Source: Microbacter margulisiae
Lineage (GTDB): Bacteria > Bacteroidota > Bacteroidia > Bacteroidales > Paludibacteraceae
Direction: 5' to 3'
NCBI RefSeq assembly: GCF_014192515.1
Contig: NZ_JACHYB010000002.1
Span: 496,001-560,000 of the forward strand
DNA: 64,000 nucleotides
The notes beneath the pieces were generated by a model. It made no database searches and was not told where the DNA came from. It saw only the letters and a program-made list of their open reading frames with translations. How positions within the stretch are numbered: position 1 is the stretch's first letter; the number at the start of each line of letters is the position of its first letter. The position numbers and the translations under genes are program-made. Below are positions 50,178 through 58,946 of the stretch, in pieces.

Positions 50178-52799
50178 TCATTTTACATTCCACCCGCCTA
50201 CCGTCACTTCTGCCGCATCGCCGTGCAGGTCGGCACTATGGCAATACCCTGATATGGTTCGTTCTTCCCCAGGCAACAGGGTGAAGTAGTTCTCTCCCCA
50301 GAAGACGGGCGTCACAGAGGCATCCCTGGTTTTATCCTTCAGGTCGAGATAGACCATAAAGGCCAGCTGCTTCGTGGGGTTCTTCAGCTTTACCGTTACC
50401 CGGGTGTTGCCTCCCTGTTGTGTCACACTCACACGTTTGTCCAATGTCACCATGGGTAATTGCTGTAACATCGTAAGGTCGGCATATTGCGACTGGGGTG
50501 TGATATACCAGTTGCTTTTGGCTTCATCCAGCTCGTCGTGCCTGGTGGAGAGTACATAAAAATTGGTGCTGATCAATTGATGTGTTGTGTTATAGAGGCG
50601 CAAATCCAGGAACCAGGTGGTGCTCACATTGAGATCAGATGGTAAAGTAACCACTTGCTTCGTTGCTTGTGCAGGAAGGGAATGCAGGGATATGGTTTGA
50701 TGGAATACTGGTTTCATGTCGAAATCAAATACCCTGACTTCTGCGGAAAGGCCATTGGCCACGGCGGATGTGTTATTCATCGCATCAATACTGTTGTTCC
50801 CGTAATTATAGGATATGTGCAGTGGCTCGTTGGCGCTTTGGGCTCCGTAAAAGGCTCCGGTGGGCATCAGGTAGTAATCGTAGAGTTGCCACCATAGTTT
50901 TGGCCATGAGGCATTGTACATCCACTGGATAATGCCGGTAGCCCTGAAACGGTTGGCTTCAAAGGCTTCATACATCGCCCGCATGCCTTCATAATTGAGG
51001 TATTGGGCTTTGCGCAGGTAATCCTCCAAATCTTTGGGGGCACCCAACCGGTTATCCATGGCGCGGTTATAGGCTGTCAGGTTATGGAAAGCCCCGCGTG
51101 CTGCATGGTACATCCACGCGCTGCCGATAGGCCAGATCGAATCGTTGGGGATCATCTTCTTCAGGCTCTCCAGCACCGGTATCTCCGGACCGGGGCCTGT
51201 CTCCGTATTAAACCCGAAAGCGCCTCCATGAGTGGTATCGGCATACCAGTACATCGGGGGAACGTAGTCATACGGCCCGCGCATCTTCACCGCTGACGGT
51301 CCTGTCAACACACTGGTGTGCTCGGCTGCCGAGGATACCGAGGGCCGTGTCGGATCATACTTCTTCAAAATATCTAAGTAACGCTTCTCCAGGGTGGGAC
51401 GCGGCCATTTGTCACTCCCGTAAAGCCACAGGAAGATGCTCGGGTGGTTGCGCAGCCAGATGACCTGATCCTGCCACGAACCGGCGGCGATGTCGTTTTG
51501 TTCAGGGGTGATGATGGCACTGTATTGATCGTCTTTCGTCTTCATGAGGTTCGACCACTCCCACTGGCAACTGAAGCCTGCCATGATCAGGATACCTTTT
51601 TCGTCACACAGGTCATAGATGTGCTGGTCATGACCCCAGAACCCTTCCATCCGGATGGCATTCAGGTTCATGTGGACGGCATAGTCGATGCCGGCTGATT
51701 CATAGGCTGGCGTGGCATTCAGGAACATCGGGTCGGTCCAGCCTCCTCCCTTGACCAGTATCTTCTTCCCGTTCAGCCGGAATCCCCTGTGTCCTTCTTT
51801 CGTGATATAATCGGATACCTCCCGGATCCCAAACCGGAGATAGTTATTGTCCGAGAGTGCCTTGCCGGCATAGAACTGCAAATGGAGGTCGTACAGGTTG
51901 GGCTTGCCCAGCGTATGTACCCACCATAGCCGCGGATGGTCCATCTTCAGTTGTGGAAACCGGGATGGCGTAAAGCGTATTTCCTTGCTTGTGTAAGGGG
52001 GAATGGTGACTTGTTGTGAAAAGGCGACCGTGTTCCCGATCATGCCCCTGAGTTCCCCTGACATACGCTGGCCGCTATGGTTATGCAACCGGGCGCTGAT
52101 GGTAATTGCTGCATGGTCGAGGGTCGCAGTATCTACCTGGGTTTCCACAAAGGGTTCTGCTATGCTCACAGGCCCGCTGCCCAGTAACTCCACATCACGC
52201 CATATGCCCATGTTGTGATCGGCCGGTTCGGGGTTCCAGTCTACAAAGCCGACACTTAATTCTCCTGCTCCTGCCCTGGTGACTTCCAGTGCCAGTACAT
52301 TGGTGCCTTTCCTTATGTAGGGGGTGACCTCCAGCACAAATTGCCTGAAGCTTCCCTGTAGTGTATCTGAAGAGGCAATCTTCTTCCCGTTTAACCATAT
52401 ATCGGCACGGTAGCTGATCCCATTGAAACGAAGGCGGTAGACCTGGCCGGCGGAAGGTGTTCCAACTGTAAAGGTTGTCCTGTACCACCAGGGAACATTA
52501 AAGAGGCTCTCGGGTATCTTCTCCAGGTTACGGCCATAGAAGATGTCCTTGTAGATGCCGTCGTTGACCAGGGAGCCTAAGATACTGCCGGGAACGGTAG
52601 CTGCATACCAGCCTTTCGTGGTGGCATTCGCTCCCGAGAGCATTGTCCCGTCGGATCCGGCTTTTGCTGAGGATTGTATCTGCCAGTTGCTTCGTATCTC
52701 TTCTTTTTGAACGTTCCACTCTCCGGCTTTGGTTGCGTTTGCCGGGAGTGCTGCGGATAATGCCAGAAGCAGCCCGGTTATATTCAAATAGCGTTTCAT
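50178..52799 (-). CDS. GH2 exo-beta-D-glucosaminidase-like enzyme (CsxA-like)
   Basis: An 873-residue secreted glycosidase (signal peptide to about residue 22). Domains: GH2 sugar-binding jelly roll (about 40-205, WYRTTFTVG, GISYRADIWLNGKKIASSD, HNMGIWRDVELL), immunoglobulin-like domain (about 210-330), TIM barrel (about 335-640) and C-terminal beta domains. The acid/base position reads LYGSD (Asp463) instead of the usual NE, and the nucleophile is Glu533 in NTETGPGPE. Asp plus Glu at nearly these positions (D469/E541) is the known signature of exo-beta-D-glucosaminidase CsxA. It would release GlcN from chitosan-like or de-N-acetylated glycan ends. Part of the amino-sugar cluster. Confidence 0.85.
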   Translation of the reverse strand: MKRYLNITGLLLALSAALPANATKAGEWNVQKEEIRSNWQIQSSAKAGSDGTMLSGANATTKGWYAATVPGSILGSLVNDGIYKDIFYGRNLEKIPESLFNVPWWYRTTFTVGTPSAGQVYRLRFNGISYRADIWLNGKKIASSDTLQGSFRQFVLEVTPYIRKGTNVLALEVTRAGAGELSVGFVDWNPEPADHNMGIWRDVELLGSGPVSIAEPFVETQVDTATLDHAAITISARLHNHSGQRMSGELRGMIGNTVAFSQQVTIPPYTSKEIRFTPSRFPQLKMDHPRLWWVHTLGKPNLYDLHLQFYAGKALSDNNYLRFGIREVSDYITKEGHRGFRLNGKKILVKGGGWTDPMFLNATPAYESAGIDYAVHMNLNAIRMEGFWGHDQHIYDLCDEKGILIMAGFSCQWEWSNLMKTKDDQYSAIITPEQNDIAAGSWQDQVIWLRNHPSIFLWLYGSDKWPRPTLEKRYLDILKKYDPTRPSVSSAAEHTSVLTGPSAVKMRGPYDYVPPMYWYADTTHGGAFGFNTETGPGPEIPVLESLKKMIPNDSIWPIGSAWMYHAARGAFHNLTAYNRAMDNRLGAPKDLEDYLRKAQYLNYEGMRAMYEAFEANRFRATGIIQWMYNASWPKLWWQLYDYYLMPTGAFYGAQSANEPLHISYNYGNNSIDAMNNTSAVANGLSAEVRVFDFDMKPVFHQTISLHSLPAQATKQVVTLPSDLNVSTTWFLDLRLYNTTHQLISTNFYVLSTRHDELDEAKSNWYITPQSQYADLTMLQQLPMVTLDKRVSVTQQGGNTRVTVKLKNPTKQLAFMVYLDLKDKTRDASVTPVFWGENYFTLLPGEERTISGYCHSADLHGDAAEVTVGGWNVK

Positions 52800-52941
52800 G
52801 ATTGCTGTTGTTTTATGATTAGGTTATATATATAAAGGGTACATCGATCATATTTTTCTGTTTCTTCTAATGGGTGAGATCTGTTTTTGAGACGGCTTTT
52901 GCATAGGGGTATATGCAGAATCAACTCCTGCATACATCCCA

Positions 52942-55494
52942 TTATTCAATCCGCAGATCCTGGATCACCATCATCGGGGCGTCCGTCGGGGCGTCTATGA
53001 CAATGCGCACGGCTTTTACCGCATGGGCCGGGGATACGGATGCTGTACCATCCGTATAAGGAACAGCATACTCAAAATGTGTCCCGTCATACGACAGTTC
53101 CAGGTGTCCGTGCTGAATCGGGAACAGGCCCAGCATCGGCATGCCTGTGACCGAGGTGATGGTTTTGCATACCAGCGGCGAGGCAAATACAAAGGTCAGG
53201 TTATCGCCTGCCCTGGCATTGGGCATGCACGAAACGGTTGTGCTGAAGTCATAATCCGTCAATGGCAGGGCATTGTGTTGCATCAGCGGCATATTGACGA
53301 TAATACCTGTTTCCGGGGTCAGGTAAGGCAGGCGTTGCATGCTGACCTTTCCTGTTGAGGCTTTGCTGCTTTGCATCTCTGCCCGAAGCGTATATTGTTT
53401 CGTGGCGTCATAGGCCGGGACAACCAGGCGATAGCGCCAGCTCCCCTTCGTAATATTTCCCAAACGGGCTGAGGATATGGTAATGCCATTCTCCAGCAAT
53501 TCTACCTGTTTCACCGAAAAGGTGTTGTCCAGGGTATCCGGGGTAAAGGCAATATCCCAACTGCCTGCCTGGTCGAAGACGGGATTGATATTCCAGGCTT
53601 GCTGGGTCATACCGGTGGCTGGCTCCATCGTCCATTCCCCGGCAGCCACCCGTACGGGCTTGAGTGGGATGCTGGCCAGCGAGGCGCTGTAAAATGTCCG
53701 GCATTGTACTGAATCCGGGAAACGGGTGGCAATGGAATCCCGGTATATGGGTGATGCTACGGTGGGGATACTCCCATCGGTTGTATAGCGGACCTCTGCC
53801 CCCGGATAGGGTGGCACAACGGTGACATAACCCGAGCGGTACCATACTTCCGGTGGGGGTACTCGGAAAGCGATATTCATGTATTTCATCCGCTCAAAAT
53901 GGGTGTGGGTCAGGCGGGTATAGAAATCTCCCCAATTCCTCTCGCCCTGGGGCGTCCACCCGATTTCTGCGAGCGCTGCGATACGGGGATAGGACTGGTA
54001 TTCCATAAAGCGGGGTGGCTTGTTCAATAGTTCCGACCACAGTGCCCCCTGTACGCCTTTTACATAATGAAACGAAGCATCGGGAAACAGGTTATTTTCC
54101 AACGGATTAAACGAGTATACCTTCTTTAGAGATACAATGCCGGCCCAGTCATGGCCCCGGTCATTTACCGATTGGGCCATATCAAAATAGAAATAGCTTC
54201 CCATCATCAATACCGTGGGGTAATGGCTCATGGCTGCCTCCGAGGCCTTGGCCGTCGAACGCCAGGCATACACTGCCGTAGTGCTATCCAGCTTCCCTCC
54301 GTCCATGATCTCATCCCAGCCGGCCATCCTTTTGCCCAGAGAGTGCAGGATGCCTTCCACCCGTTGCATAAAATAGTGTTGCAGTTCCATCGCGTTGGTC
54401 ATGTGTTCCTTCTTCATCAAGGCCCGGCACCGCGTACAGTGATCCCAGTAATACGGATTGACTTCGTCTCCCCCGATATGGATGTATTTGGAGGGGAAAA
54501 AGGAAGCGACTTCCTTAAGGATCACTTTTAGCATTTTATAGTTTTGCTCGTTTCCCACACACCATACGTTGGGATCGCGCCAGTCCCAGTTAGCTGTAGC
54601 GCGTGAACCTTTCTCTAGGAAGGCCGTATCGGGCTTGCACAGGATTTGGGGATAGGACACTGCTACTGCACGGCTGTGCCCCGGAATATCAATCTCAGGA
54701 ATGATTTCCACATTGCGCTGTGCGGCATAACGGACCACTGCCCGGATCTGTTTTTGTGTATAATATCCTCCATAGCGCTTATCTCCGGAACCGTATGCCG
54801 GAGGCAACTGCTCCTTAGGCCCGCGCCATGCCCCTACACTGGTCAGACGCGGATAATGTTTGATCTGGATGCGCCAGCCCTGGTCATCTGTCAGGTGCCA
54901 GTGGAAACGGTTGATCTTATGCATCGACAGCCAGTCGATATATTGCTCTACCTCCGGTACATCAAAAAACTGGCGGGAGACATCCAGCATCATACCGCGG
55001 TAACGGAAACGGGGATAGTCGGTTATGGTAACACTGGGCATCTTCCAGGCAATACCCCGCGCCAGCGTGTCGGCATATACCTGGGGTGGCAACAGTTGCA
55101 ACAGCGTCTGGATGCCATTAAACACTCCCCCGCGGTCTTTGCCCGTAATGGTGGCTCCTTGCTTGCCTACCGTCAACCGGTAGCCTTCCGAAGGCAGGGT
55201 AAGCCCCGGATCTATCTGTAAAACAATGTGGTTGGTCTCTCCTTCTGCCGCCCGAACCTTCAGGTTATAACCCGTAGAGGAATGCAGCTTATCTCTTAAA
55301 TACTCCCCTAGCTCTTTCTCCGATCGCCCGGCTACTATAGCTGTCGACCCCGTTAACTCAAAACTGCCCTGTAGCTCCTGCACCTGAACCGGACGGGGTA
55401 TCAATGCAACCGCCTGCTGCCCAACTACATCCACCGTACAAAATACAGCAATGATCATTATATATAACTGATTCATACTAAATCTCTTATTCAT
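52942..55494 (-). CDS. GH20 beta-N-acetylhexosaminidase
   Basis: An 850-residue secreted enzyme. Signal peptide (about 1-26), GH20b domain (VALIPRPVQVQELQGSFEL ... GVFNGIQTLLQLLP), GH20 TIM barrel (about 160-500) with RYRGMMLDVSRQFF, FHWHLTDDQGWRIQIK, PEIDIPGHSRA, the catalytic pair HIGGDE (Asp343-Glu344) and WSELL. It is followed by a chitobiase C-terminal-like domain (VRYTTDGSIPTVASPIY) and a C-terminal F5/8-type region. It uses substrate-assisted catalysis to remove terminal GlcNAc or GalNAc. Together with NamZ and the GH2 enzyme it could process muropeptide or chitin-type saccharides. Confidence 0.93.
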   Translation of the reverse strand: MNKRFSMNQLYIMIIAVFCTVDVVGQQAVALIPRPVQVQELQGSFELTGSTAIVAGRSEKELGEYLRDKLHSSTGYNLKVRAAEGETNHIVLQIDPGLTLPSEGYRLTVGKQGATITGKDRGGVFNGIQTLLQLLPPQVYADTLARGIAWKMPSVTITDYPRFRYRGMMLDVSRQFFDVPEVEQYIDWLSMHKINRFHWHLTDDQGWRIQIKHYPRLTSVGAWRGPKEQLPPAYGSGDKRYGGYYTQKQIRAVVRYAAQRNVEIIPEIDIPGHSRAVAVSYPQILCKPDTAFLEKGSRATANWDWRDPNVWCVGNEQNYKMLKVILKEVASFFPSKYIHIGGDEVNPYYWDHCTRCRALMKKEHMTNAMELQHYFMQRVEGILHSLGKRMAGWDEIMDGGKLDSTTAVYAWRSTAKASEAAMSHYPTVLMMGSYFYFDMAQSVNDRGHDWAGIVSLKKVYSFNPLENNLFPDASFHYVKGVQGALWSELLNKPPRFMEYQSYPRIAALAEIGWTPQGERNWGDFYTRLTHTHFERMKYMNIAFRVPPPEVWYRSGYVTVVPPYPGAEVRYTTDGSIPTVASPIYRDSIATRFPDSVQCRTFYSASLASIPLKPVRVAAGEWTMEPATGMTQQAWNINPVFDQAGSWDIAFTPDTLDNTFSVKQVELLENGITISSARLGNITKGSWRYRLVVPAYDATKQYTLRAEMQSSKASTGKVSMQRLPYLTPETGIIVNMPLMQHNALPLTDYDFSTTVSCMPNARAGDNLTFVFASPLVCKTITSVTGMPMLGLFPIQHGHLELSYDGTHFEYAVPYTDGTASVSPAHAVKAVRIVIDAPTDAPMMVIQDLRIE

Positions 55495-55527
55495 AATTCA
55501 TTAATGATCCTTTAGATGTATATTAGA

Positions 55528-56706
55528 TTAACGTTCCGGATATAATAAATAGGGACGACGTTCCTGCTCAAATTTTTTATCATCACTCTTCCAGCGGGCC
55601 TTGATTGCCGAAGCGCTTGCCCCTGCTTCAATCATCTGTCGTACATATCCCACACCGATCAATCGTTCAAAGAACGGAGAAAAAAAATCATCTCCCATAT
55701 TGAGATTCCGGTATGCTTTGATCAGGTAAGTCAGATCAATCCCATTTTTAAACAATACATTGTCCGCCGGCGTTTTCTGTAAATCAACCCCATAGCAACA
55801 CTGGTTCGCGCAGGGAGGATTTGTAGCTCCAGGCATACTTCGTGGTGTAAACGAATAGGAATACCCTTTCATCCTGGGATTTCCAAACTGTTGGAAAGGC
55901 GCATCAGTGCCCCGCCCAACGCTTACGGGAGTTGCTTCAAAATAACAAAGAGAAGGATAGAGATAGACAGAGCGCATATTGGGTAAGTTCGGCGATGGTT
56001 TAACAGGTAGCTGATAGTGCATAGCATGAGTATAATGGAGGCAAGGGATCACCGTTAAATCACATTGTACCCCGTTAGTAAGCCATTTCTCCCCATTTAT
56101 CATACGCGCCAGTTCTCCTAATGTCATGCCGTGAACCACAGGAACCGGTACAGATCCAACACCCGATTTGTATTTCATATCCAAAACAGGTCCATCAACA
56201 TAAAAGCCATTGGGATTGGGACGATCCAGTACAATCATCTTCACATGGTGAACAGCGCAAGCGTTCATCACATGAACCATAGTGGTCAGATAGGTATAGT
56301 AACGCAAACCCACATCCTGCAGATCAAACAATACAATATCAATTGATTGCATCACAGAATCCATCATTTTACCCGCTGTGCCACCATAAAGGGAATGGAT
56401 AGGAATTCCGGTTTGAGCATCGATGGAATTGCCAACTTTCTCGCCCGCATCAGCCTTGCCCCGGAATCCATGTTCGGGAGAGAAAATCGTTACAATATTT
56501 ACTCCTTTGTTATGTAGGAAATCAACAATGTTTTCATTGCCAATACGTCCCGTTTGGTTTGTCAACACAGCGACCCGCTTCCCTTGCAAGATCGGCAGAT
56601 ACATGTTGATACGTTCGGCTCCCACTACAATTCTTTGCGATTTCTGAGCCTGTGCAGAAGTCAGAAATGCAAAGCAAATCACGATAAAAAGAATGGTCTT
56701 ATTCAT
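55528..56706 (-). CDS. Exo-beta-N-acetylmuramidase NamZ-like (DUF1343, GH171)
   Basis: A 392-residue secreted protein (signal peptide to about residue 20, TSAQAQ). It carries the DUF1343 signatures GKRVAVLTNQTGR, IVTIFSPEHGFRGKADAGE, IPIHSLYGG, IDIVLFDLQDVGLRYYTYLTTM, IVLDRPNPNG and PSPNLPNMRSVYLYPSLCYFEAT. DUF1343 is now known as family GH171, exo-lytic beta-N-acetylmuramidase NamZ, which releases MurNAc from the non-reducing end of peptidoglycan chains; the Glu in SPEHG is the likely catalytic residue. Between GH20 and the GH3_C/lactamase gene, in a peptidoglycan-scavenging context. Confidence 0.9.
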   Translation of the reverse strand: MNKTILFIVICFAFLTSAQAQKSQRIVVGAERINMYLPILQGKRVAVLTNQTGRIGNENIVDFLHNKGVNIVTIFSPEHGFRGKADAGEKVGNSIDAQTGIPIHSLYGGTAGKMMDSVMQSIDIVLFDLQDVGLRYYTYLTTMVHVMNACAVHHVKMIVLDRPNPNGFYVDGPVLDMKYKSGVGSVPVPVVHGMTLGELARMINGEKWLTNGVQCDLTVIPCLHYTHAMHYQLPVKPSPNLPNMRSVYLYPSLCYFEATPVSVGRGTDAPFQQFGNPRMKGYSYSFTPRSMPGATNPPCANQCCYGVDLQKTPADNVLFKNGIDLTYLIKAYRNLNMGDDFFSPFFERLIGVGYVRQMIEAGASASAIKARWKSDDKKFEQERRPYLLYPER

Positions 56707-56929
56707 AGGTTAATCATTTTCATGTGTTTATAATTTATCTATATGAGGTTTTATCAGAATAATAAACGACAAAAGTTAAAATAAAATCAGGCGTAAGGAA
56801 ATTAAAGAATAAACAGTCTTAATAGATGGTAGAAATTGAAGGGCAAACGATTGACGGATTGAGTGTGGTTATAACTTCCTTAACTTGTGATCTTCAGATT
56901 CCAGCTACCTACTGTCTCCCAACTACTAT
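56707..56929. other. Gene-free spacer
   Basis: A 223-bp AT-rich gap between two minus-strand genes. No promoter box, hairpin or coding frame could be supported. Confidence 0.4.
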
Positions 56930-58780
56930 CTACTTATTTATTGCATCATATATGGCAGTTTGCACTTTGGCCCGGATTCGGGTGGTAAACATCTTATCAT
57001 TGTTTCGTGTCGGATAAACATGATTTGAAAGGAAAATATAAACCAGGTTATATTTCGGATCGATCCAGAACATGGTGCCTGTATATCCGGTATGTCCAAA
57101 ACTTTGTGGGCTTACTTTCGTTGACAAGTACGAAGTTCCCACAACTTTGCCATCTTTCATGTCGGGTTTTTCAAAACAGATACCGCGATAAATGCCTTCG
57201 GCAGCATAAGGAGTCGAATTAAACAGGTCGAACGTAGCCTCACTGAAGTAGCGCTTACCGCCGTAAACTCCTTTTTGCAAATAGAGTTGCAACAATTTCG
57301 CCAGGTCATTGGCATTGGCAAATAAGCCTGCATTAGCAGAATGTCCGCCAAGAATGGCTGATGTTTCGTCATGCACAAATCCATGCAACAATGTTTGCCG
57401 AAAGAAAGTATCCTGTTCGGTAGGAACAACGCGAGACAAAGGCACCCTCCTCCATGGATTATACATAATTTCGGTGGCTCCCAAAGGGAAATAGAATGTC
57501 TGTTGCAGGTATTTCTCAAAAGGTTCGTGTACAATAGCTTCAACCACAGGCGGGGTAACCACGAAAGGCCAATCGGAATATACATAATGAAGCTTGCCAT
57601 TCGATTTCAGTAATGGAGAATGGGCAATAGAATCGTACACCCATGTTGCAATATCCTTCCGGATAAAAAGCGTCGGACTGATCCTGATCGGGAATGCAGC
57701 AGAAGAGTCAGAGCGAATAAAAGAAGGTTTAAGCGTTCCGTCAGGATTTACCATCAACTTGTAAAACGGATAATAGGGCTGTAACCCACCTACATGGCAC
57801 AACAACTCTTGTACAGTAATATTCTCTTTATTAGTTCCCCGAAACGGAGGGAAATAGTGGCTGAACTTCTCATTCAGATTAATTTTACCTTCATCAACCA
57901 GCTTCAAATAGGCCGGAGCTCCTGCCATGATTTTAGTCAACGAAGCCAAATCGAACAAATCATATATGTTTTCCCGCCGATTCAGAGGATCGTTCGGATA
58001 ATGATTTACTTCTGAAGTAAAATAGGTATGAAAGCCATATGCTTTGTTGAAAACCACCTTTCCATCCCGGGCGACTAATATCACACAGCCAGGAAATGCC
58101 TGTTGCGCAATGGCATCATTCACGAGTGAATCGATGGTGTGATTCAACAAAGCGCCATTGATACCAACTTCTTCCGGCAATGTATATTTCAATCGTATAG
58201 CCGGCGGGGTGGTTAACCCGAATCCTTTATGGAATTTTCCGAGCTTAAATGGCAAGTGTCCCTGTGCACTGATCCCACCGAAGATCAACTGGGCAGCCAT
58301 CTGTTGCGATGCCACCTGACCATCATACGCTTCGATCCAGGAGGTGACGGGTAATTTCGTCATCCATTGCTGGGGAGCGACGAATGAAACCAATACAACC
58401 GGATATTTATCAGTAGAAAGCGAGTTGATCCAAGTCGTTTCTTCAGGTGTCAGTTGTGATTTAAACACTGAAACGACACATAGTGTAGCATTGGAAAGCA
58501 AGTGATTAACGGAATCTTTTGATTCGGGGTCAAATGCTGCTTTTTCAAATGTCATGTAGCGACGCATCATGCCATTGAATTCATTCCCGGCAGTTGCACC
58601 AATAGATATGGAGACAATACGAGCGCTGTCCAGGGTACGAAGCGGGATCAAGTTATCCGCATTTCGAAGCAATGTAAGATGCTCTTCAGCAAACGACAAC
58701 TGATTAAGTGTTGGTTGCTCTGCCCTTACAACAAGAAGATTTGCAAACAGGAACAGTAATAAAAGAGAAAGATTTTTCAT
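56930..58780 (-). CDS. GH3 C-terminal domain fused to serine beta-lactamase-like domain
   Basis: A 616-residue secreted protein (signal peptide to about residue 20, VVRA). Residues about 25-195 match the GH3 C-terminal alpha/beta domain (LSFAEEHLTLLRNADNLIPL ... LIFGGISAQGHLPFKLG). Residues about 205-610 are a class C beta-lactamase/EstB fold with SLTK (Ser280, Lys283), YSD in YVYSDWPF (Tyr base) and GHTGYTGT. In Bacteroidetes the usual protein of this kind is about 1000 residues with an N-terminal NagZ-type GH3 barrel; that barrel is missing here although a signal peptide is present. The lactamase-like part may act as a peptidase or esterase on muropeptides. Confidence 0.82.
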   Translation of the reverse strand: MKNLSLLLLFLFANLLVVRAEQPTLNQLSFAEEHLTLLRNADNLIPLRTLDSARIVSISIGATAGNEFNGMMRRYMTFEKAAFDPESKDSVNHLLSNATLCVVSVFKSQLTPEETTWINSLSTDKYPVVLVSFVAPQQWMTKLPVTSWIEAYDGQVASQQMAAQLIFGGISAQGHLPFKLGKFHKGFGLTTPPAIRLKYTLPEEVGINGALLNHTIDSLVNDAIAQQAFPGCVILVARDGKVVFNKAYGFHTYFTSEVNHYPNDPLNRRENIYDLFDLASLTKIMAGAPAYLKLVDEGKINLNEKFSHYFPPFRGTNKENITVQELLCHVGGLQPYYPFYKLMVNPDGTLKPSFIRSDSSAAFPIRISPTLFIRKDIATWVYDSIAHSPLLKSNGKLHYVYSDWPFVVTPPVVEAIVHEPFEKYLQQTFYFPLGATEIMYNPWRRVPLSRVVPTEQDTFFRQTLLHGFVHDETSAILGGHSANAGLFANANDLAKLLQLYLQKGVYGGKRYFSEATFDLFNSTPYAAEGIYRGICFEKPDMKDGKVVGTSYLSTKVSPQSFGHTGYTGTMFWIDPKYNLVYIFLSNHVYPTRNNDKMFTTRIRAKVQTAIYDAINK

Positions 58781-58946
58781 AGGATAAACGCTTTTTTAAA
58801 TGACGTATGAAACTTGCATGTCAACATCATTATATTCATGGAGGTAACTATCTTTCATGCTTGTTTCATTTGTTTATAATGCAATAAGTACAATAAAATC
58901 AAAATTTTACAAGAACCCTAAAACCCGATTATGAGGAAAATTATTT

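Noticed and set aside
54646..55221. 191-residue plus-strand frame over the GH20 gene
   Set aside because: Antisense to conserved GH20 sequence and without any recognisable motif.
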